Shown: positions 1 through 10,818, counted from the first letter of the stretch. The stretch: DNA of 64,000 bases from Dillenia suffruticosa (GCA_033439265.1 JAVTVX010000016.1:15422701-15486700), one strand, 5' to 3'. Numbers and translations are program-made. The notes: generated by a model from the sequence alone, not told the origin.

Positions 1-1338
1 CGTACCTCGACTCGCGTGCCACCACCGGCACCTACTCAGCCAGCTGCTCAGGCTGAGACTCCTGTACCCACACTCGACGCCTTTAGGCAGGTGTATGAGT
101 GGTACGCTTCGCATGGGGTTTAGATTCCGCCCCCACCACCTCCTACAGCGGCGCCTGCACCTGCAGCAGCGCCAGTTCCTACGGCACCGGTTCCATCGCC
201 GGTGGCCGGTCCTTCTACTTTGTCCGAGCCGAGTGAGAGCACATCGGCTATTCTTAGACGGGTACATGAGTTGACTCAGTTGGTTAAGGAGGCCCGTCAG
301 TTGGGGTGCACGGATTTCACAGGGCTTGGTGATGCTGCGGCAGCCAAGCATTTGATCAACCGCACCCGCAGGATTTTGACCGATCTGGGGATTGGAGAGG
401 AGCTCTGCCTGAAAGTGGCAGAGCGATTATTAGGGGGAGAGGCCCTCTCATGGTGGGAGGCCCTCACTGATGAGGCGATAGAGCCATTGCGGTGGGACGA
501 CTTCCTTCGGGAGTTTGACCGCAGATTTTTCCCACTCTACCAGCAGGACCGGATGAGGTCGGAGTTGGGACGGCTTACACAGGGGTCCAGATCTGTCTCG
601 GAGTATGAGGCAGACATGCGGAGACTAGCCGCATTTGTACCAGATCTGGCCACACCTCAGTATTTGCGCTTCAAGTTTGAGGACGGTCTTAGCCTCAGCA
701 TAAAGAGGTATATGACTGTTACTCCACAGTTTACACTGGCTGAGGTGATAGACTCTGCTCACCGCGCGGAGGCTTTGGTCCGCGCTGAGACTAGGCAGAA
801 AGAGAGCAGAGAGCAGAAGAGAAAAAAAGAGAAGTCTCATTTTGCAGAGAATTCCAAGAGGGGCAGGGGATCCAGTTCGTACAGAGGCGGATTTGGATCT
901 GGAGTTCCTGAGCTGGGACGGGGACAGTACTCCCAGGGGTTTAGACAGCCCGCACCGACTCACCCTGCACAGTTTACTACTCAGCGGCACCCTTATTGCC
1001 GCAGGTGCAGTCAGTCCCATCCGAGCGGAGCTTGTTCAGTGACGGTCACTTGCTTCCACTGTGGGAAGCCGGGGCATATTAGGAGTTCTTGCCCTGAGTT
1101 AGGACTCGGAGCACAGAGTTCACTGAGCCGCACTAGTACTCTTCGTATGGGACAGCAGGGGCAGCCTGTTCGGCCAGCAGTTTCTACTCCCAGGGTGACC
1201 ACTGGGAATAACACAGTTCAGACTCAGGCACGACAGCAGCCTAGGGCTCAGGCCTGGGTTTATGCCATGACGCAGGAGGACGCCCAGGCGAACCCCGACA
1301 TCATCATGGGTACTCCTCCTTCTGATCCTGTAGAATAG
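1..1338 (+). CDS. gag: Gag polyprotein of chromovirus, 5' end cut by window, one internal stop
   Basis: Gag is the structural protein that packages element RNA. The frame is open from base 1 but has a TAG at 121-123, where CAG would keep it open; downstream it runs uninterrupted to TAG 1336-1338. The only start after the stop is a poor GTG at 202, so the true start is upstream, outside the window. The first part is proline/alanine-rich. The central part (about 300-780) is the retrotransposon Gag capsid-like domain with the typical WW and FDRRFFP-type motifs. A basic Lys/Arg stretch at about 800-870 precedes two zinc-knuckle-like motifs: a variant Cys/His cluster near 996-1035 and a clear CX2CX4HX4C knuckle at 1051-1092 (CFHCGKPGHIRSSC). 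The end is broken off by a 246-bp intron-like segment (1310-1555) that separates it from protease. Confidence 0.9.
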
Positions 1339-1555
1339 GATCTCTATTCGTATTTTCACTTCTTTTGAGGATGTCAGCATTGTATCAGTCGTATAGGTAT
1401 TTTGAGTTGTGTTCCCTTTTGTCGACATGATACCTCTCTGACATCTTTGTACACCGAGGTTGTAGAAGCCCTAGAGGCTCAAATATTTTGACATATATAT
1501 ATACATATCAGGTTTGAAATTATTCTAAGTTTATGTGTATTTGTTCAAATGATAG
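1310..1555 (+). other. Intron-like segment between gag and protease
   Basis: The six bases GGTACT occur at both edges (1309-1314 and 1555-1560). If GT at 1310 is taken as donor and AG at 1554-1555 as acceptor, the 246 bases between drop out and the gag frame continues directly into protease across a glycine codon. The segment is T- and A-rich, unlike the GC-richer gag on its left. It contains the gag stop at 1336 and has CTAAG (a possible branch point) about 30 bases before the acceptor. Alternatives are an insertion with a 6-bp target duplication, or a simple frame break. Splicing itself is inference. Confidence 0.5.
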
Positions 1556-4500
1556 GTACTCTACCCATTTTCGGAATAGATGCTCGTATCCTTATTGACA
1601 CGGGGTCTAATTATTTGTATGTGAACGATAAATTCTCCCGACACTCTGATAGACCGCTCTCACCTTTGGACGAGGAGATATCGGTCATCACTCCTCTGGG
1701 TGAGCAGATTGTGCGCGGCACAGTGTATAGAGAATGTGAGATCAAAGTTGGGGATACAGTGCTGAAAGCAGATCTAATCTTCCTCGCCATGATTGATTTT
1801 GATGCCATCTTGGGGATAGATTAGCTACATATGCATCGGGCTTCAGTTGACTGCTTTAAGAAGCAGGTGGAGTTTCGAAAACCCGATCAGCCAGTGTTGA
1901 TTTTTGAGGGCGAGAGGCGGGTTTTACCCCGCTGTGTCATTTCAGTTTTGGAGGCCAGACGCATGATTCGCCGCGGATGTGCGACTTACCTGACTCATAT
2001 CATTGACACCACTGCTCAGGGACCGAGACTGGAGGATGTCCCAGTGGTACAGGACTTTCCTAATGTTTTCCCCGAGGAGCTGCCTGGACTACCACCTGTT
2101 CGGGAGTTTGACTTTGAGATCGATTTAACTCCGGGGACTACCCCTATTTCTATGCCGCCATACAGGATGGCGCCGGCTGAGCTGAGAGAGCTCAAGGTCC
2201 AGCTGCAGGAGTTGCTGGATAAGGGGTTTATCCGTCCTAGCACGTCTCCGTGGGGTGCACCGGTGTTGTTTGTGAAAAAGAAGGACGGCACATTTCGGCT
2301 GTGTAGATTATAGACAGCTGAACAAAGTTACCGTTAAAAATCGGTACCCACTACCACGTATTGATGATCTCTTTGATCAATTACAGGGTGCCAGAGTATT
2401 CTCGAAGATAGATCTCGGTCGGGTTACCATCAACTGCGGATTAGGGCCGAGGATGTGCCTAAGACGGCTTTCCGCACCCGATACGGACATTATGAGTTTT
2501 TGGTCATGCCGTTTGGGCTGACTAATGCCCCTGCCGCATTTATGGACCTAATGAACCGAATTTTTCACGATTATTTGGATCGGTTCGTCATTGTTTTTAT
2601 TGATGATATCTTAGTCTACTCGCGGAGTGATGATGAGCATGCTCAGCACCTTAGGGTGATTTTGCAGACTCTTCGTGAGAGACAGCTTTATGCCAAGTTC
2701 ACCAAGTGTGAATTTTGGTTGCGGCAGATTGGTTTTCTTGGCCATGTAGTTTCTGCGGAGGGTATCTTTGTTGATCCGCAGAAAGTTGAGACTATATTGA
2801 GATGGGAGCAGCCACAGACAGTATTAGAAATCAGGAGTTTTCTTGGTCTAGCCGGGTATTACCGCAGATTTGTAGAGGACTTTTCTCGAATTGCTGCTCC
2901 GTTATCTAGATTGACGCGAAAAGGTGTAAAGTTTGTATGGAATGATCGTTGTGAGGTGAGCTTTCAGGAGCTCAAACAACGATTGACGTCCGCTCCGATT
3001 CTAGCCCTTCCCACGAGTAGTCGAGAGTATGTGGTGTACAGTGACGCCAGCAGGCAGGGATTGGGCTGTGTATTGATGCAGGATGGTAGAGTTATCGCCT
3101 ATGCTTCTCGACAGCTAAAGAAGCATGAGGTGAATTATCCTACGCACGATTTGGAGTTGGCGGCCATAGTCTTTGCGCTAAAGATATGGCGCCACTATTT
3201 ATATGGGGTCACATGCAGAGTGTTTACAGATCACAAAAGTCTAAAGTATCTGTTCACTCAGAGGGAGCTGAATTTGAGGCAGCGGAGATGGTTAGAGCTG
3301 CTAAAGGATTATGACCTCATTATTGATTATCATCCGGGCAAGGCTAATGTGGTGGCTGATGCCTTGAGTCGGAAGTCGTCTTCCTCTTCTTAGACTACCG
3401 AGAGTACTTATCTCTCGTGTTTATTGGGACTCCGAGCTTTGGGAGTCAGGTTGGCTAGTGATGATCAGGAAGCTATACTAGCCAGATTTGAGGTTCGGCC
3501 GAGTTTGCTCGATCGTATCAGGGAGCTTCAGCAGAGTGACGAAGAGCTCCGAGGTATTTATGAGAAAGCCAGCAGAGGTGATATTGACGACTTTAGAGTT
3601 CGCAAGGATAGACTGTTGGTTTTTCGAGATCGAGTATGTGTACCGGCAGATAGTGATCTCCGCAGGGCTATTCTCGAGGAGGCCCATTCATCTGCCTATG
3701 CTTTACATCCCGGTAGTACTAAAATGTACCGCACCATCAGAGACAGTTATTGGTGGTCTGGTATGAAACGGGAAATTGCAGAATTCATTGCTCGTTGCCT
3801 TGTATGTCAGCAGGTGAAGGCTGAGCACCAGCGTCCAGCTGGCACATTGCAACCCCTTCCCATTCCTGAGTGGAAGTGGGAGCATATCACGATGGATTTT
3901 GTAGTGGGATTACCGCGGACTTCGGCACAGCATGATGCTATTTGGGTGATAGTTGACCGACTTACTAAGTCCGCACATTTCATCCCGATTAGGAGTGATT
4001 ACTCGCTTGAAAGGTTGGCACGACTCTATATTGATATGATTGTGAGACTGCATGGGGTTCCAGTGTCGATAGTATCAGATCGAGACCCCAGATTTACATC
4101 CCGTTTTTGACCCAGTCTGCAGGAGGCTTTGGGTACTATACTGAATTTCAGCACAGCGTATCACCCCCAGACGGATGGTCAGTCAGAGAGGACCATTCAG
4201 ACTTTAGAGGACATGCTTAGGGCATGTGTTATGGATTTCCGGGGGAGTTGGGATCGGCATCTTCCGTTAGTGGAGTTCGCCTATAATAATAGCTATCAGG
4301 CGAGTATTGGCATGCCACCTTACGAGACATTGTATGGGAGGAAGTGTCGTACCCCGTTGTGTTGGGATGAGGTTGGTGAGCGACGACTCACCAATGTTGA
4401 GCTGGTAGAGGAGACAAAGGAGAAAGTGAGGACTATCCGTACGCGGATGAAAGCCGCCCAGGATAGACAGAAATCCAATGCAGATCGTAGGCGGCGACCT

Positions 4501-4935
4501 CTAGAGTTTACTGTGGGAGACATGGTATTCTTAAAGATATCTCCCTTGAAGGGAGTCATTCGATTTGGGCAGCGAGGGAAGTTGAGTCCCAGGTATATTG
4601 GACCCTTCCGTATCCTTGAGAGGGTCAGAAGTGTAGCATATAAATTGGAGCTGCCAGCAGATCTATCGCGTGTTCACGATGTATTTCATGTCTCAGTACT
4701 TAGGAGATATCAGCCAGATCCCTCACACATTTTAGAAGCTCCGCCAGTTGAGCTTCGAGAGGACTTGAGTTTACCTGTTCAGCCCGTGACTATTCTGGAT
4801 CGACAGGTCAGAAAGCTACGGAGCAAAGAGGTTCCTCTTGTCAAAGTTTTGTGGAGGAGCGACCAGGTCGAGGAACAAACCTGGGAGCCTGAGGAAGCCA
4901 TGAGGAAACAGTACTCCCATCTATTTTCTGTATAG
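1549..4935 (+). pseudogene. pol: Pol polyprotein (PR-RT-RH-INT-chromodomain), broken
   Basis: Pol makes protease, reverse transcriptase, RNase H and integrase, which copy and insert the element. Domains in order: protease with the DTG active site at 1597-1605; reverse transcriptase about 2100-2800 with F-I-D-D at 2596-2607; RNase H about 3030-3370 with catalytic Asp in YSDAS, Glu in DLELA, Asp in FTDHKS and Asp in VADALSR; integrase with a His/Cys zinc finger (C-L-V-C near 3796-3807) and the DDE triad at Asp 3895, Asp 4078 and Glu 4186; GPY-type linker about 4580-4700; chromodomain about 4780-4935. Breaks: TAG at 1822-1824 (a Trp codon position in the family), TAG at 3391-3393 (Gln position), TGA at 4108-4110 (Trp position), a 2-base loss near 2300 in a TG run, and a 1-base loss near 2416 that restores the frame. 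All else stays in one frame. The copy cannot give a full protein. Confidence 0.95.
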
Positions 4936-4965
4936 TTTTCTTTTAGTCTCGAGGACGAGACTTGT

Positions 4966-4983
4966 TTTTAGGGGGTTAGAAAA
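4966..4983 (+). other. Polypurine tract of the chromovirus
   Basis: A purine-rich stretch, TTTTTAGGGGGTTAGAAA, lies directly before the TG of the 3' LTR and 30 bases after the pol stop. This is where plus-strand DNA synthesis is primed in LTR retrotransposons. The mirror image (ACCCCCTAAAAA type) is found beside the minus-strand LTR at 61841-61860. Confidence 0.85.
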
Positions 4984-5016
4984 TGTAATACCCATCAGAA
5001 AAAAAAAAAAAAAAGA

Positions 5017-5049
5017 TGAGATATTTAAAATTAGGGCTTAAAGCCCTAA
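5017..5049 (+). promoter_or_regulatory. Probable LTR core promoter with a 19-base palindrome
   Basis: An AT-rich TATA-like stretch (ATATTTAAAATT) is followed by TTAGGGCTTAAAGCCCTAA at 5031-5049, two perfect 9-base arms around one base. The same palindrome with T in the centre is at 32118-32136 in the solo LTR, and a weaker version beside TATAAAAAGGGC is at about 53093-53118. The arms contain GCCCTAA, close to plant telo-box and site-II promoter motifs. The transcription start is not shown by the sequence. Confidence 0.5.
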
Positions 5050-5055
5050 TTTCTT

Positions 5056-5140
5056 TCCATTCTCTCTCTCTCTCTTTTCCCCTCTCTTCTCTCTCCCTCT
5101 CCCTCTCTCCTTTTCTTCTCTCTTCTCCCGATCCCACGCC
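5056..5140 (+). repeat. CT-rich microsatellite in LTR
   Basis: Runs of CTCTCT with T and C interruptions follow the palindrome. Such pyrimidine-rich leaders are common just after plant promoters. The minus-strand counterpart is the AG-rich run around 32060-32110 in the solo LTR, and similar tracts sit near 53040 and 61680-61810 in the other two LTRs. Confidence 0.8.
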
Positions 5141-5277
5141 GCCGCGCCTCTCTCCCCTCCCGCTGCCGCCGCCAGCACTGCCGGTCACCACCATCGCCAC
5201 CGTACCCAGCCGCCGCAGCTCCTCCCTCCCGCGAGCGAGCCGCTGCAGCTCCTCTCCTTCGCACAACAGCGCGCGAG

Positions 5278-5475
5278 CTAGCGCGAGCATCGCGCGAGCC
5301 CAGCGCGCGAGCCCAGCGCCAGCCCAGCGCGCGAGCCCAGCGCCAGCCCAGCGCGAGCAGCCCGCGAGCAGCGCGTGAGCAGCCCGCGAGCAGCGCGCGA
5401 GCAGCCCGCGAGCAGCGCGCGAGCAGCGCGCGAACAGCGCTCAATCAGCCACGAGCAGCGCGCGACACCCAGCGC
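5278..5475 (+). repeat. GC-rich tandem array in LTR
   Basis: Imperfect tandem copies of units such as GCGCGAGCCCA and CGCGAGCAGCC repeat for about 200 bases. The long open frames on both strands here (serine/alanine/arginine-rich) are by-products of the repeat. The solo LTR carries a related but less regular GC-rich block around 31400-31860, so unit number differs between copies. Confidence 0.8.
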
Positions 5476-5942
5476 GCGACCCCAGCGCGCCTCAGCACGC
5501 CCTAGCACGAGCCAGCGTGCACTCCAGCGCGCGATCCACTGCTCCAGCACGCTCCAGCTTGCGACCCACAGCGCGAGCAGTGCACGATCCAGCTTAGGAG
5601 TGCGCTTCAGCGCTCGAGCCAGCGCCAGCGCCAGCACGAGCCCGAGCGCGCGATCCAGCTTGCCAGGCCGCAGGCCCACCAGCCCGCCGGCCCACCAGGC
5701 CCCCAGGCCCACCAGGCCCGCCAGCCCATCAGCCCACGGCCCACGGCCCGCGACGGCCCGTGACAGTCCGTGAGCCTCTGTGAAGGTAAATGACTCTAAG
5801 TTTCGATTTTCGCACTTGGGTTTCGAAATTCTTTAGTATTGGACTTAAATTGTTCGCAATTGTTTCAAATTTGGAAACATTCAGGTTTTAGACCAAACCA
5901 ACGGGCGAACGAAAGCTAAATTCGAGATCCGAGAAACCCTAG

Positions 5943-6999
5943 GTGAGAGAAATGAAATCTCTTCAACCCTTGAATAAACTTTGTCAAATTAGGTAGCATT
6001 AGTTGATTTGTTTATAAATTGAGGAATTTAGGGTTCGTACGAAATTAAGAAAAATGATAAACCCTGAAATAGTCGGAAATTGATGAAAATCGTGATGACT
6101 TGATTAGGTTGGCTTTCTTGGTGACTCGATTGAGGGGCGCCTTGTTTTGCGTATTTTGGTGTCATTGGGGAGTGCGCTACCTTCCCCAAAACAGTGAGTG
6201 GGATTTATTTCAATGCTTTTGTTAATATGTAAATCCTGTTTTACAACATTTTGAAAATGAGTATGATTTGTAGTATGTTGGAAATATTTTGACTGGTTTT
6301 AAAATTGACTTTTGTGAACCGTTGGAGTGTCCAAAAACTGTATTGAATTATGAAATTATGCATCCATATGGTTGAAATGTATAATGTGTCATTTTATGCT
6401 CTATGTTGCATTGGTTTATGAACCTGACTTCGGCACATTTTGATATGATATTGATTTTGGCTTTGAGAGCTTTGATATGTATTGTTCCGTAGCTACGAAG
6501 GACACCGTGAGAGGCGCTTTGGTGGCGTCCTGATATGCCTAGGCCTGGGGTATCCCACGAGTTGTCGTGATTTGATTATCTACACGCTACTAGCCAGGTT
6601 GAACCCGAAAGGGGGAGGATTTGGATTTGGATTGGATATCCTCTCCAAGTCTAGCACCTGGACGAGGTTCGTCGCCAACGCTGGGGTAGAGAGCACTTTA
6701 AAGAAATTTGCATATAACACCCCGGTGCGCCTGTCATAGGTCGCGGTAGACCTCTGCCAGGATATTTTCGGCTGGCAGCTCTATGATTTTAAATGATGGT
6801 ACTTTGGATGCATATTTGCCTTGAAAATGCGTGAAGTGATATATTGTTGAAATGAAAAGCATGATGATTTGAAATATGATTTATATACTTATGTTTTGAC
6901 ACTCCAGTTTCACACTCCATATTTGATGACTGCATTGACCCACTCACTCACTGAGTATTCTTTCCCGAGTACTCACCCCTCATTTCCCTTTTGTTTCAG
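5943..6999 (+). other. Candidate leader intron in the LTR
   Basis: A strong donor (AACCCTAG followed by GTGAGAG) starts at 5943 and a strong acceptor (TTTTGTTTCAG) ends at 6999. Equivalent donor-acceptor pairs are visible in the other three chromovirus LTRs: 31204 down to 30185, 52689 down to 51513, and 61483 down to 59913. The block just before the acceptor, with GAGTACTCACCCCTC, is also shared. An unspliced leader is equally possible without transcript data. Confidence 0.4.
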
Positions 7000-7622
7000 A
7001 GATAGTATTTGACAAGGAGTGTCGCTTTTAGGACGCTCAGTTTCTTTGGGAGATCAGGCCTGGACTTGAGGAATTATTGTATATTTCCGCTGCAAATTTG
7101 TATTGGTGATGTATATGTATTTTGAGGTCTATAGATGACCATTTTTTTATAATTCTGGGATGACTGTATAAATATGGACATTTAAATTGTGGAACTCTCA
7201 TGTCACTGCATGACATTGCATTGAGGCATTTCTTTTTTGTTGCGTCTGTATTTGGGAATGTGTCATGTCTTAGAAGTGTCCTCTAGGACCGCTCGGTGCC
7301 TCCTCTAAATCACAGGAGGGGCGACTGGCGGCTGTCCATGCCTTTGATGGGGGCATGGCAGTAGAGGTCTGTGGTTAGGACTGTGGAGAATTGTTTGTTA
7401 GCCTTGCGTTACCCTGGATTGTGCAGTAGGATGATCTAGTTTATTGTTGAGGATAATATATGCATTTTGAGGCCGGGATGGCCCCTTTTGGACAGGTAAC
7501 AAGTTTATTTTAATGTGGGAGACCTCCGATATATGGGGAGGTTCTGTTCGATTTTCTGTAAAAATACAGCCGGCATCCAGGGTAACGGGCGGCTGCTCAC
7601 GCTCCAGGTTTGGGGCGTGACA

Positions 7623-8502
7623 TTGTGGACATGAGTATGCAATTCTTATTTGATTACTAGATTTAGTTAGCGGACACTTCTTAGCTGCCTGGGGATTTCC
7701 CTAAGACATGGAAGGCATGAGAGCTTGTAGACATGAGTATGCAATATGAGCAGGCATTCTTGTGAATATAACGTTGAAATATAAGGTTGCAATTTACACT
7801 TTCCTTTAGAAGGGGAAAGTAACCGAATATCCCTTATCTAAAGTGACATAAAGTAGAATTTGTCCCTTTTTTCCCTCTCCCAATGAGCAAAATTAGGGGA
7901 AGAGGAAGTTACCTAAATTGACTGTCAAGATTAGAGCTCAATTGTTAAAATCAATTGCATAATCTCATTAGGGGAAGAGGAAGTGCCCTAAATTGATTTT
8001 CAAGAGAAGTAGAGTTCAATTGTCAAAATCAATTGCATAGTCTCTTTGCCCACTCAAAGTGGAGTTGGCAAATGGCAACCCAAAAATAAAAGGTCGGCAC
8101 CCTAATTAGGTACAAAAAAAAGACTTCTTGCACATATGTTGCCAAAAAATGCACCCACCCACGTAGACTTAATTGTAAGATTGGGGCCACTGGGCCTTTC
8201 AAGATTTGTAATTTATAAATTTTTCAATCGCTGACGATTATTGAAACGTGATTATAGAAAAAGCAAGCGTCGGACAAGTTGTTGATAGAAATCGTGCGTC
8301 ATTGATGCTAATTGCTTTAATAACCGAATATATATATATATAGTTATTAAATAAAATTTTAAATTTTAATTTTGTATATGAAAAAATAAATATCATTTCA
8401 GTAGTTTATAGAAATAATGAAAATCAAGACTCAGTTGATCTGGCCGTCCATCTTGTACATGTTCTATTTTTCACTACAAAAAGTCAGAGGACTTGATATT
8501 TC
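7623..8502. other. Spacer with a tandem duplication
   Basis: No coding signal seen. Two diverged copies of about 77 bases lie head to tail at roughly 7889-7966 and 7967-8043; each begins ATTAGGGGAAGAGGAAGT and ends in AATCAATTGCATA. The phrase GACATGAGTATGCAAT also occurs twice (7628 and 7730). The right part (8320-8400) is AT-rich. Confidence 0.6.
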
Positions 8503-8938
8503 TTGAAGGTTTTTACAACAATTTTTCTCATGTGAAAATTCTCGAATCTAAATTGAATTAAAATCACTTACTCTTTCCGATGATTGAGTATTTTAGATCA
8601 AAAAAATATCACGTAAATCGAATCACTTTCTACGTTTCACAATCCAAATCCCTTTAGTAGTAATGATCAACCCTTGTTTGAACTCTTTCTTTATTTCTTC
8701 ACATGTGAGAAGATTTTCACTTCATTGTGTTTGGTCTCTCACTCTCAAAAACAAAAAAGGAACCATTCCCGTCACTTTATGCATACCCAAGAAAAAAGGT
8801 GCCTTTTATTTATTTTATTTTTTTGGTTTAAAATTGAGAGGGGAGTCGAGGGGATGGTTATTGCAAAATAACCACTCCCTCATTTAAAATCAAACACTTG
8901 AAGTTGGCGTGGGTCAACCTTCATGCGCGGACCCGACA
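8503..8938 (-). repeat. 3' LTR of the copia element (left copy)
   Basis: This matches 15547-16003 over its length, for example TGATCAACCCTTGTTTGAAC at about 8662 and 15719, and CGGACCCG at the right edge. Read on the minus strand it starts TGTCGGGTCC just after a purine-rich tract. The outer (left) edge is approximate. Confidence 0.8.
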
Positions 8939-10069
8939 TCTTCCACTCGTACATGAGGGTTAGAACCGTACATAGCATGATCATTACAATCGAATATCAC
9001 CAACTTCATACAGACAAATGGACCGTGTAACCTACGAAAATACCAAGAGTTTTAGGGCTATATACTGGTTAAGGATATACAGTAGCTCATCATCAATATG
9101 GTGATAAGGATATCATTTCTCGCTATATCCCAAACTTCTTTTATTCGACACCATCAATATATCTCTCATTTCTCAAAACAATATAAGAGCATACTTGATT
9201 CAAGTTCATTCATGTATTCACAATTACATCTCTAAACATTAAGTCATAGACATAATTGATCGATCTGTGAGTACAGAGTAATGTGTCGGTCAAAGACAAT
9301 CTTTCTTTCATACTATTAACTTTCAACGTTATCTTAGTTGCTTTCCTAAATATACACCGCAAAACCGAATCAATCATAGTTAATTGATGACATGTTAAAA
9401 TAGCATCACTAAAATAAAATCTCAAGAGATAGACAAAAGTCCTAAAGGTATAAATTGAGCTTAAATAAGAACCTCCGAGTCTCACACAATGAGATGAAGA
9501 GGGATACACCATCTCATTACCCATATGGTCACATAAGCACACGTGGTATGAAACATGTACTACGATGCGCTATCTTCTCATTTGGAAGCATATGTTATAT
9601 TTCTAAAAAAAAGACATTGTATAGGTCTTAGTTCAAATGTACACAATACCTGATTTGAGTTTTTCTTATTACATATCCTAAAAAAAGCTAACAATGTCAA
9701 GGAAAAATCTACACCTGACTATTCGACAAGTATAATTGATTGTAGGGAATTCATTTCGATTATCACATATGTATACTCAAACGATAATCTCATCTTAGTA
9801 CATAACTAAAACGGCATATATGTGTGTTAATCCACCACAAATAAATACAAACTCATCTCTACATATCACACAGACATTAGAGGTGATCCTTCGTGTGTAA
9901 GAGTCAATTTCAAAACTTACCCAATATACTTTTAACATATACAACATAATTTTTGACACAAAAAGCAAAATTCAAATGTTATCGAATATGAACACTACAT
10001 CATATATAGTCTGTATATGATTACAATCACAACCACAGTATTGTCATAATAATCTACACAATTTAAGTA

Positions 10070-10275
10070 CTCTAACATGTCTCACAAATATGTCTTTAGG
10101 TGCTAGTTTTGTAAACGGATCAACCACCGTCAAATGCGTAGATATGTATTTCAATGTCATTTCCTTCTTTTCAATCATGTCTCTAACAAGATTGATCTTT
10201 GTATCTATATGTTTGGTTTTACCATCGTATTTGGAGTCTCTAATGTAAGCAACAGTTGACTTATTGTCACTAAGT
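10070..10275 (-). pseudogene. Copia RNase H fragment
   Basis: Minus-strand translation gives the typical C-terminal copia RNase H string: S-D-N-K-S-T-V-A, then K-T-K-H-I-D-T-K, then V-D-P-F-T-K. These are the motifs surrounding the catalytic Asp and the conserved KHIDIKYH region in plant Ty1/copia elements. It is interrupted both upstream and downstream and is not a working domain. Confidence 0.8.
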
Positions 10276-10818
10276 CATAACTCCCATTGAATTGCTTACT
10301 ACTCCCAAATATTACAAAAATCTATCCAACCAAACTTCTCCTTAAACTGCAAAAATACAGACCACAAAGTCTACTTTCACTATAGAAATAGATACACAGT
10401 TTTGTTTCTTACTATTTCATGAGATAGAGCTATCATTGAGTAAGCAAATATAACCAGATGTAGATTTTCTTTAATCTAAATCATCTCACCAATCACTATC
10501 ATGTATCATTTCAATACTAGATCGTTTCTTTAATTACAAAGAAAATAATCTACAGTTCTATTTAGGTATCTCAATATCCAATTTACATCAATCCAATCAT
10601 TAGTTCCTGGATTGGATAGATACCTACTGACCAAACCCACAGCATGACAAATATTGGGACGAGTACATATCATAGCGTACTTCAAGCTCCCAACTGTGCT
10701 AATATGTTATATTTTGGATATTTCATTTATTCATCAGGAGTTTTAGGGGATTGCATCGCTTGAACCATCGCCTTTAGCCACAGGAGTATTAATGGGGTTT
10801 GCAGCTTTCAACTTTGTA

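Larger units (their letters stand above)
1..7622 (+). mobile_element. Ty3/gypsy chromovirus (Tekay/Del-like), 3' part with gag, pol and 3' LTR
   Basis: The plus strand reads gag, protease, reverse transcriptase, RNase H, integrase, chromodomain, polypurine tract, LTR. This is the order of Ty3/gypsy elements, and the chromodomain after integrase marks a chromovirus; the sequence style is that of the Tekay/Del lineage. The 5' LTR, primer binding site and start of gag lie left of the window. The 3' LTR runs 4984-7622 and begins TG and ends CA. The base after it (7623) opens a different sequence; the five bases TTGTG would be the right target duplication, but the left one is not in view. The copy is dead: it has several in-frame stops and two frameshifts in pol. 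A solo LTR of the same family lies at 29580-32172. Confidence 0.95.
4984..7622 (+). repeat. 3' LTR of chromovirus (2.64 kb)
   Basis: The LTR begins TGTAATACCC and ends GGGGCGTGACA, with TG...CA termini, directly after the polypurine tract. It holds promoter-like sequence at its start (AT-rich box near 5017, palindrome 5031-5049), a CT microsatellite (5058-5140), a GC-rich tandem array (5278-5475) and a longer AT-richer leader/U5 part. The solo LTR at 29580-32172 (minus strand) matches it throughout, including the block GTAGCTACGAAGGACACCGT and the last 350 bases. The LTRs at 50953-53895 and 59181-61840 are more distant relatives sharing ends and layout. Confidence 0.93.

Noticed and set aside
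5016..5773. Ser/Ala/Arg-rich open frames on both strands of the LTR
   Set aside because: They lie across a CT microsatellite and a GC tandem array inside the LTR promoter/leader region; the composition is that of the repeat.
8472..8484. CACTACAAAAAG resembling a CACTA terminus
   Set aside because: No subterminal repeats follow and no inverted partner is found nearby; likely chance.
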